Positions 1 to 4,613 of a stretch of 7,426 bases of DNA are shown here, one piece after another; position 1 is the first letter of the stretch, and every line of letters starts with the position of its first letter. The notes under the pieces were generated by a model, which was not told the origin of the DNA, did no database searches, and worked only from the letters and a program-made list of their open reading frames with translations. Source of the stretch: Planctomycetota bacterium (GTDB lineage: Bacteria; Planctomycetota; Planctomycetia; Pirellulales; Pirellulaceae); the NCBI GenBank assembly GCA_024274855.1, contig JAJSAJ010000615.1, forward strand, positions 1-7,426, written 5' to 3'. Made by a program: the position numbers and the translations under genes.

Positions 1-1165
1 CGTAATCCAACGTCACATCCGCGCGCGTTCCATCCGGCTTGGTCACGCGGACTCCGTAGCGGCTCTTGAGTTTCTCTGCCAGGTGTTCGGCGGGAAATGC
101 GTCACCTTTGCCCGTAGTCTGAAGCGTAATCGTTTCTGGAAGAACCCAGCGACGGTTTCCAGGCTTCCAGATTTGGGGCTCGGGCCAGAGAACGACCTGC
201 TGATAGTTCAGACGCCTGGGACGTGTCAGGAAGAATGTATACTGTTTCGCCACGGCGACCCGACCTGCCGAGCCTCGGATAGTCAGCTCCAATCGATGAG
301 CACCGTCTCGCGTCGGTTTGTACTCGAAAGGCAAGCCGACGTCCGCCTCCGGTCCGCGTTTAAGAATGATCTGTCGGTTTGCCACGGTCACCGCATCACC
401 ACCAGGAGCGATCAACCTAAGTTTCGCAACGATTTCGCCACTCGTCAACTTTTCATGTTGCAGCACAAGCCGACAGTTGTAACGTGTGCCCTTCTCGTTC
501 AGTTTCAGCAGCTCGATTTGCAACGCGTCGATCTTCCCATCCATGTGCGATTTGGTATCCAAGTCCCGCGACGAATCGGCCGGGCGACTTGGCTCCAGGT
601 GGATTCGTTTTACACCGCCAACGAGTGTGACTGTTTCGATATCGATGGATTGGGTGCCACTTCCGCTTACGTAAAGTCGCCTGAGTTTCGACCAGTCGAT
701 CGGCGGGGTACCGGACCGGGACCAGCCCGAGCGATAGATTTCACGTTTCCATATTTTGGTTCCATCGAAGTGCAGCGTGACCGAGTATTGCCCCTCCGAT
801 GTCACGGCGGAGATTCGCATTTGGCCGGCAGATCCGTCGCCACGGTAACGAATCTCAATGCCGTAATACTTCTGATTTCGCCACATTCCATCGCGAATCT
901 CGGGCGCGATGAAATTATAGGAACCAGCGTCCTTCGAAGAAAAACGTAAAGCCTTTTCGCCGGCGTGCCAGCCGGCAACCAGCTGCATCTTTCCACTTCC
1001 GCCCCGCTTGACCCCTTTGGCATCCTCGCCATAGATATTCAGATGCCAGCCGTCTGGCGTATCTTTCGATCTGAAATCGAACAAGACCCTATCCGGACCT
1101 TGCCCGCAAGCTACGCTGACCAATAGAGACAAGAGAATGAATCCATGCACGATGTATTTCTTCAT
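1..1165 (-). CDS. Exported protein with carbohydrate-binding-like and glycoside-hydrolase accessory-like domains (3' end missing)
   Basis: This reading frame is open from the ATG at 1165-1163 to the window edge: 388 codons, no stop, C-terminus outside. I translated it by eye. The start is supported by AGGAG six bases upstream. Residues 1-22 form an export signal (MKKY, then a hydrophobic stretch ending VACGQG). The cysteine at 20 could be a lipoprotein cysteine, but the lipobox is poor (SVAC), so type I cleavage is equally possible. Residues about 27-185 (VLFDF near the start, 'IDWSKLRRLYVSG' near 156-168) resemble a galactose-binding-type carbohydrate-binding jelly roll such as CBM11/CIA30-like folds. 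Residues about 210-315 look like a beta-sandwich. From about 325 ('LWPEPQIW', then 'AEHLAEKLKSRYGV') the pattern fits the alpha/beta accessory domain that precedes the catalytic barrel in GH20-type and some other glycoside hydrolases. No catalytic domain is visible, so the enzymatic role is inferred. An antisense 288-residue frame at 83-949 is a shadow of this gene. Confidence 0.8.
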   Translation of the reverse strand, partial: MKKYIVHGFILLSLLVSVACGQGPDRVLFDFRSKDTPDGWHLNIYGEDAKGVKRGGSGKMQLVAGWHAGEKALRFSSKDAGSYNFIAPEIRDGMWRNQKYYGIEIRYRGDGSAGQMRISAVTSEGQYSVTLHFDGTKIWKREIYRSGWSRSGTPPIDWSKLRRLYVSGSGTQSIDIETVTLVGGVKRIHLEPSRPADSSRDLDTKSHMDGKIDALQIELLKLNEKGTRYNCRLVLQHEKLTSGEIVAKLRLIAPGGDAVTVANRQIILKRGPEADVGLPFEYKPTRDGAHRLELTIRGSAGRVAVAKQYTFFLTRPRRLNYQQVVLWPEPQIWKPGNRRWVLPETITLQTTGKGDAFPAEHLAEKLKSRYGVRVTKPDGTRADVTLDY

Positions 1166-1171
1166 TTTGCT

Positions 1172-1176
1172 CTCCT
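1172..1176 (-). promoter_or_regulatory. Ribosome binding site of the glycoside-hydrolase-like gene
   Basis: The minus strand reads AGGAG here with a six-base spacer to the ATG at 1165-1163. It decides the start of the partial gene at 1-1165. The preceding bases CCTACGTT belong to a 10-bp sequence repeated at 1350-1359. Confidence 0.7.
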
Positions 1177-1359
1177 AACGTAGGTTTCGCCCGCAACCCA
1201 AGTGGCGGAGCCACGACCAGTATTGTCGAACTGAGACACTAGCGAGGCAGGGCCTCGGGCCACTGCAAGCTACCGCTCGAGCTGTGTTGGCCCGATCCCG
1301 TTGGCGCTATACTTGACTCACAATGATCAACTTCTGCTCTATAAGCATACTAACGTAGG
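1175..1359. repeat. 10-bp direct repeat CTAACGTAGG bracketing 165 bp
   Basis: CTAACGTAGG occurs at 1175-1184 and again at 1350-1359, in the same orientation. The first copy overlaps the ribosome binding site of the gene at 1-1165. The 165 bp between them has no terminal inverted repeats that I can see, so an insertion with a target duplication is possible but unproven. A duplicated leader segment or a repeated protein-binding site fits equally well. Confidence 0.45.
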
Positions 1360-1375
1360 ACGACTCTCTCGCCTT

Positions 1376-1427
1376 ATCCGTGGGACGCTTTGCCATCCGT
1401 GGGGCAATTCTCCCATCTTATCCGTGG
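1376..1427. repeat. Three copies of ATCCGTGG
   Basis: ATCCGTGGG lies at 1376-1384 and 1395-1403, and ATCCGTGG at 1420-1427. The starts are 19 and 25 bases apart. An inverted partial copy (CCCACGG) follows near 1447. The copies are too few and too irregularly spaced to call an iteron array. They could be operator sites or part of a dispersed repeat. Function unknown. Confidence 0.35.
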
Positions 1428-1700
1428 ACTCACTCAGACTATCTACCCACGGTCGTTCTCTTCAGTCACAATAAAGGGCTCCATGATGAAGTAGTAAGGA
1501 CAAACATCGCTGGAGAATCCGCCGCTGACGAAACATGTACAGACCGTGCATATTCACGGACTGTGAAGACGATGCAAGGTACGCAAGATGAACCGAGTTC
1601 CCACGATGATTATCCAAGACTGACTACAAATGGTTGCCGTAGTTTACATGGTTCTGGTCGGCATGACGTGCGATGCGGGTCTGTTTCCGAACGAAGGTGT

Positions 1701-1852
1701 CTATCTCTGTAGCCGTTCACGGAATGTAGGCCGCCGGTTCACTTCCAAGGGGTCAGACCCATTTTCGGCGACAAAATGCGTTCGCGTAAAGAAACGCTTG
1801 CTCCGCCGAAAATTGCGTCAGACTCCAGCGGTGTGAACGGCTACCTATCTCT
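1701..1852. mobile_element. MITE-like non-autonomous element with 12-bp TIRs and 8-bp target duplication
   Basis: The element proper is 1709-1844 (136 bp). It begins with GTAGCCGTTCAC (1709-1720) and ends with its exact reverse complement GTGAACGGCTAC (1833-1844). CTATCTCT lies immediately outside both ends (1701-1708 and 1845-1852), which is what a target-site duplication looks like. Inside, a second imperfect inverted repeat pairs 1749-1770 with 1804-1826. Both arms share ATTTTCGGCG and a diverged GGNGTCNGAC core. A short GCGTT/AACGC stem (1778-1782/1793-1797) lies in the middle, so the whole element can fold into one long hairpin. The left arm is about 20 bases longer and carries a second terminus-like stretch (GTAG at 1726, GCCGGTTCAC at 1733-1742). 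There is no transposase, so any movement would need one supplied elsewhere. An 8-bp duplication is compatible with several DDE transposase families; I cannot say which. Confidence 0.78.
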
Positions 1853-1912
1853 CTGCCCTGGACGCTAAGCGTGGAACGACCATCACTGCAAAAACATCAC
1901 TCCCCGCGTACG

Positions 1913-3220
1913 TCACTTCTTGTTCGGCTTGGTGCCAATGCAGTAAAGATGGCTGGTACTGCGAATATAGATGCAACCCTGAGAAAGGGCCGGTGAGGCT
2001 CGGCACGGTTCGCCCAGAGAATTCTCGAAAACGACATCAAGCTCAGGACCAGGACGGAGGATTTTCATTACACCATCGTCCGCCAATAAAAAGACAAGCC
2101 CTTCGTTCGTAACCATCGACGTGCTGTAGTGATTGCCAAGTCGCGCTTTCCACAAACGCTGCCCGGTGGCCGCCTGGTAACAATTGGCCGTCCCGCGATC
2201 GTCGGTCACAAACAAATAGCCGTCAACGATTGCCGGCGAAGGTACATAACACCTCGCGTTCTTAACGTGCCAGGCGACGTGCGAGTCGGTCACCTCGCCC
2301 TCCCCGTCCGGTCGAATCGCCATCACGTGAAACGTCGGGAACCCGGCCGCCAGATAGAAGTACTTGCCGTCAAACAGCATCGACGCGACAAATTGCTCGG
2401 TTGGTCCCCGAACCCACCACCAGCGCTTGCCGGTATCCGGATCAAAGCTGGCGACGCTACGACTGCCGGACAGGACCAACTGTGTTCGTCCGGCGGCTTT
2501 TCGAATAATCGGTGTGCAATAACTGCGTGTCTTGAACTGTCGCGGTGTCTTCCAAATTGTTCTGCCGGTCTCCTTGTCAAGTGCCACAATGTACGAGTCG
2601 CCATCGTGATCTCCATTGACGATCACTTTGTCGCGCCAAAGCACCGGGCAACTACAGTAGCCATGAACGCTGCTAAAGGCCCCCGGTTTAACAAGCCATC
2701 GTTGGCGGCCGGAAAAGTCGTAGGCCGCAACAACCATCCGGCCGACCTTCACGGGCCGTGGCCGCGATGAATTCCCCGACATCACCGTCTTGTCGCCAAT
2801 TTCCAGAAATGTGACGAAGACCAGCTTGCCATCCGTGGCAGGCGTTCCCGAGGCATAGCTGTTGAGCAAGTGCTTTGGTTCGGGACGGGCGTGCAAAACG
2901 GTGCGTTGCCAAAGCAGTTTCCCTGTCGGACGGTCGAAGCAAAGCAGAATTCGCTCCAGCTTATCCTCCAGACATGAGATCAGAAAGATACGATTCTCCC
3001 ATACGATGGGTGACGCGTGCCCGATCCCCGGCACTTCTGTTTTCCAAATGATATTCTTTCCAGTCGCGCCATCCCACGTACGGGGCAGCCCTGTTTCGAG
3101 ACTCGATCCATCGCCACGCGGCCCGCGCCAGCACGGCCAGTTCTCGGCCTGAGCGCGTGGTAGTGAGAGAGCGAACAAACTGGGCGACACCAGGATCAGG
3201 CAAAACAAGATGCGGATCAT
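1913..3220 (-). CDS. Secreted PQQ-like (BamB-type) beta-propeller protein
   Basis: The gene is complete at 435 residues. AGGAA sits six bases upstream of the ATG at 3220-3218. Residues 1-25 are a classical signal peptide ending AQA before 'ENWPCWRGPRGDG', a start typical of planctomycete PQQ-propeller proteins, so the product should be exported to the periplasm or surface. Propeller blades show the usual D-x-x-TG-x-x-x-W signature: residues 94-104 (CFDRPTGKLLW), 166-175 (AYDFSGRQRW), 213-223 (ALDKETGRTIW), 258-268 (SFDPDTGKRWW) and 347-357 (CYQAATGQRLW). The family resembles BamB and the propeller of quinoprotein dehydrogenases. I see nothing that proves cofactor binding or enzymatic activity, and annotation as the true BamB assembly factor is probably wrong for this class. 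The protein has many cysteines (for example 83, 94, 189, 191, 235, 324, 347, 406, 416, 427), which could form disulphides. It stands alone, with gaps of 535 bp before and about 750 bp after, so it is probably its own transcription unit. Confidence 0.9.
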   Translation of the reverse strand: MIRILFCLILVSPSLFALSLPRAQAENWPCWRGPRGDGSSLETGLPRTWDGATGKNIIWKTEVPGIGHASPIVWENRIFLISCLEDKLERILLCFDRPTGKLLWQRTVLHARPEPKHLLNSYASGTPATDGKLVFVTFLEIGDKTVMSGNSSRPRPVKVGRMVVAAYDFSGRQRWLVKPGAFSSVHGYCSCPVLWRDKVIVNGDHDGDSYIVALDKETGRTIWKTPRQFKTRSYCTPIIRKAAGRTQLVLSGSRSVASFDPDTGKRWWWVRGPTEQFVASMLFDGKYFYLAAGFPTFHVMAIRPDGEGEVTDSHVAWHVKNARCYVPSPAIVDGYLFVTDDRGTANCYQAATGQRLWKARLGNHYSTSMVTNEGLVFLLADDGVMKILRPGPELDVVFENSLGEPCRASPALSQGCIYIRSTSHLYCIGTKPNKK

Positions 3221-3226
3221 GTTGAG

Positions 3227-3231
3227 TTCCT
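3227..3231 (-). promoter_or_regulatory. Ribosome binding site of the beta-propeller gene
   Basis: The minus strand reads AGGAA with a six-base spacer to the ATG at 3220-3218. This matches the spacing seen at the gene starting at 1165 and supports this start over an upstream one. Confidence 0.65.
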
Positions 3232-3328
3232 ATTGAGGAGCGTGTGAAGACAGATTTCATCGTTCGTCACTGTTTAGTCGTCTGCAGTTGGATTTGTATT
3301 TCGCTGCTGTTTTTTCGGTTGATCGACC

Positions 3329-3349
3329 CCAACGGCCTTGTGCCGTTGG
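3329..3349. repeat. Hairpin with CTTGT loop, outer left part of the palindrome
   Basis: The plus strand has stem CCAACGGC (3329-3336), loop CTTGT (3337-3341) and stem GCCGTTGG (3342-3349): eight perfect pairs. It is the counterpart of the hairpin at 3478-3498. Confidence 0.8.
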
Positions 3350-3371
3350 TGAGCGAGTTTATTGAGCTAAG

Positions 3372-3390
3372 GCTGGCATGTCATGCCGGC
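3372..3390. repeat. Near-perfect small palindrome inside the left unit
   Basis: GCTGGCATG (3372-3380) and CATGCCGGC (3382-3390) are inverted repeats around a single T, with one mismatch that would be a G-U pair in RNA. The core GGCATG-T-CATGCC is perfect. The right unit keeps the equivalent GCATGT-N-ATGC block on the minus strand. A one-base loop is too tight for a real hairpin, so the loop would open by a few bases, or this is a protein-binding palindrome. Confidence 0.5.
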
Positions 3391-3392
3391 AG

Positions 3393-3433
3393 CCGCTCGC
3401 TCCCCGCCGCCAAAGGCGGCGGGGAGCGAGCGG
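3393..3433. repeat. Perfect 19-bp GC-rich inverted repeat with AAA loop
   Basis: Positions 3393-3411 are the exact reverse complement of 3415-3433, separated by AAA. The stem is almost all G and C, so it would be extremely stable in single-stranded DNA or RNA. It is the dyad of the larger element. The flanking bases are not T-rich on either strand, which argues against a standard rho-independent terminator. Confidence 0.9.
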
Positions 3434-3477
3434 AAAGGGGGCGCATCACATGCTTTTTAGCTCGAGAGACTTATTCA

Positions 3478-3498
3478 CCCATGGGACAAGCCCATGGG
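3478..3498. repeat. Hairpin with CTTGT loop (minus strand), outer right part of the palindrome
   Basis: CCCATGGG (3478-3485), ACAAG (3486-3490), CCCATGGG (3491-3498). On the minus strand the loop reads CTTGT, identical to the hairpin at 3329-3349. Three of eight stem pairs differ between the two hairpins, and every difference keeps Watson-Crick pairing. Confidence 0.8.
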
Positions 3499-3510
3499 GG
3501 TCCTTCGACC

Positions 3511-3755
3511 AACGCGCGTTCTCCATTTGGCTAAAGTGTTACCATCGTTCGCAGTATTGTCGCACAGCTTCAGCAGGTAGCAACTATCGTCGTATCGCAA
3601 CTTCGTGATTCACCGTTAACAACCTTCAAGCATTCCGGTGTGCCGCCGCTTGCCGGTCAGGTTGTCGAAAGCCAAACGATATTCTCGGCAAGCTCTGCCA
3701 CACCCTACCAACTACCAACTCAACTTGCAGTTTACAGACACCGCCGCCACATCCT
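3511..3755. other. Downstream region of the channel gene, nothing supported
   Basis: These 245 bases lie between the palindromic element and the stop codon of the channel gene. Short frames on both strands here have no recognisable motif and overlap the coding end of the channel in other frames. GCTTGCCG (3648-3655) and CGGCAAGC (3686-3693) form an 8-bp inverted repeat 30 bases apart, too weak to call a terminator. Confidence 0.5.
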
Positions 3756-4613
3756 TCACAATCCGGCTCCGCAGTACTTACAGTAGACAGCATCCATGTC
3801 ATGACCTTCCGCCGTACAATTGGGACACGCTTGTGTACTGACGCCTCGTTTACGTTCCGCAATCATCTCGGCCGAGAAAACGCCGATCGGAACGATGATA
3901 ATGGCGTATCCCAGGATCATGACCGCTGCGGCCAGAACTTGACCGAGCACGGTTTGGGGTGCGATATCGCCATAACCGACCGTCGTCATCGTCACGATTG
4001 CCCAATAGACGCTGCGTGGGATGCTCGTGAACTGGGTGTCCGGCATGGCCCCTTCGATCAGGTACATGATCGAGCCGATGATCAAGACCATCGTGAGCAC
4101 GACGACCAGGAATACGGTGACCCGCTCTCGCGTTTCCCGCAAGGCAATCACGAGCGCCCGAGCTTCTGACATATATCGCGACAGCTTGAAGACACGAAAG
4201 ATTCGGACCAGTCTCAATGCGCGAATCACCAACAGCGAATGCGAGCCGCCGAAAAACAGCCCCAGATACGTTGGCAGCACGGACAGCAAATCGACGATTC
4301 CATAGTAACTGATCACATACCGCAGGGGTCGACGAATACAGACCAGACGAGCGACATACTCCACGGTGAACAGAATGGTGATCACCCATTCCGCAATAGC
4401 CAGTGGCGTCCGGTACCGCAGATGAATGTCCGCCACGCTATCCAGCATCACGACGATCACACTGACGACAATCACAATCAGAAGTACGACATCGAAGGCC
4501 TTGCCCGCGGGAGTATCCGCTTCGAAAATCACTTCGTGCATACGTCGCCGCCAAGGCGCCAACGGGGCTTCCGATTCGTTGATCGTCTGGCTGTTATGAC
4601 GTTCTATTGTCAT
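3756..4613 (-). CDS. Voltage-gated-type potassium channel with C-terminal zinc ribbon
   Basis: The gene is complete at 285 residues and encodes a six-transmembrane ion channel subunit, expected to act as a tetramer in the cytoplasmic membrane. S1 is about 39-58, S2 72-92 (conserved acidic residue E85), S3 98-120 (D108). S4 is 127-146 with basic residues every third position (R131, R134, R137, R140, K143, R146), the signature of a voltage sensor. S5 is about 163-186, the pore helix 200-209, and the selectivity filter TVGYGD 211-216, which is the potassium-selective sequence. S6 is 222-248. After S6 a short tail carries C263-x-x-C266 and C278-x-x-C281, a zinc-ribbon-like pair of knuckles, as I recall from related bacterial 'ion transporter' proteins. 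The start is fixed by the ATGA overlap with the upstream gene. Only a weak GGGA (4625-4628) precedes it, 11 bases away, so translation probably depends on coupling. The length is normal for a minimal KvAP-like channel. Confidence 0.93.
   Translation of the reverse strand: MTIERHNSQTINESEAPLAPWRRRMHEVIFEADTPAGKAFDVVLLIVIVVSVIVVMLDSVADIHLRYRTPLAIAEWVITILFTVEYVARLVCIRRPLRYVISYYGIVDLLSVLPTYLGLFFGGSHSLLVIRALRLVRIFRVFKLSRYMSEARALVIALRETRERVTVFLVVVLTMVLIIGSIMYLIEGAMPDTQFTSIPRSVYWAIVTMTTVGYGDIAPQTVLGQVLAAAVMILGYAIIIVPIGVFSAEMIAERKRGVSTQACPNCTAEGHDMDAVYCKYCGAGL
4610..4613 (-). promoter_or_regulatory. ATGA stop-start overlap (translational coupling)
   Basis: On the minus strand the channel ATG (4613-4611) overlaps the TGA stop (4612-4610) of the upstream multidomain gene. 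Such overlaps normally mean one mRNA and re-initiation by the same ribosomes. The absence of a good ribosome binding site before the channel gene agrees with this. Confidence 0.9.

Larger units (their letters stand above)
1166..1700. other. Intergenic region with short repeats, no supported gene
   Basis: This is the part of the 747-bp gap on the gene-1 side of the MITE-like element. I find no convincing protein. A 110-residue plus-strand frame at 1380-1712 has no recognisable motif and its stop codon is formed by the end of the inserted element. The stretch contains small perfect hairpins (1202-1214, arms GTGGC/GCCAC with loop GGA; 1243-1257, arms CGAGGC/GCCTCG with loop AGG), a 10-bp direct repeat, and three copies of ATCCGTGG. 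The leader and promoter of the gene at 1-1165 must lie here or further upstream, but I could not pick a convincing -35/-10 pair. Confidence 0.6.
3317..3510. repeat. 194-bp palindromic REPIN-like element (two inverted ~95-nt units)
   Basis: Plus-strand 3317-3411 (95 nt) and the reverse complement of 3415-3510 (96 nt) align along their whole length at roughly 70% identity, meeting around a 3-nt centre (AAA at 3412-3414). Shared blocks from outside inward are: GGTYGA followed by GACCCC; a hairpin with loop CTTGT; GGTGA; AGTNT; GAGCTAA; GCATGT-N-ATGC; and finally a perfectly conserved 19-bp inner stem. The central stem is therefore 3393-3411 paired with 3415-3433. I found no flanking direct repeat and no open reading frame. 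The element separates the end of the potassium-channel gene (3756) from the start of the propeller gene (3220). It resembles paired REP sequences or a palindromic MITE. It is not a classical intrinsic terminator because no T-run follows the stem on either strand, though it could still block transcription read-through or stabilise an RNA end. Confidence 0.75.

Noticed and set aside
83..949. 288-residue plus-strand open frame
   Set aside because: It lies antisense to the minus-strand frame 1165-1, which has a good ribosome binding site, a signal peptide and domain-like patterns. The plus-strand product has no recognisable motif, so it is a shadow of high-GC codon use.
1380..1712. 110-residue plus-strand open frame in the gap
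   Set aside because: No motif, no ribosome binding site that I can see, and its stop codon comes from the end of the inserted MITE-like element. Composition looks random.
1630..1836. 68-residue plus-strand frame starting MVAVVYMVLVG and running through the MITE
   Set aside because: The start looks faintly like a signal peptide, but the second half is translated transposable-element repeat. Removing the element and one target copy in silico keeps the frame open into the antisense of the propeller gene, which I judge to be chance.
3393..3433. Rho-independent terminator for the channel operon
   Set aside because: The stem is very strong but neither strand has a T-run after it. The plus side continues AAAGGGGG and the minus side CTGCCGGC. 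The structure is better explained as the centre of the larger palindrome.
3648..3693. 8-bp inverted repeat downstream of the channel gene
   Set aside because: The arms are short and 30 bases apart, with no T-run. It is within what chance would give in a few hundred bases.
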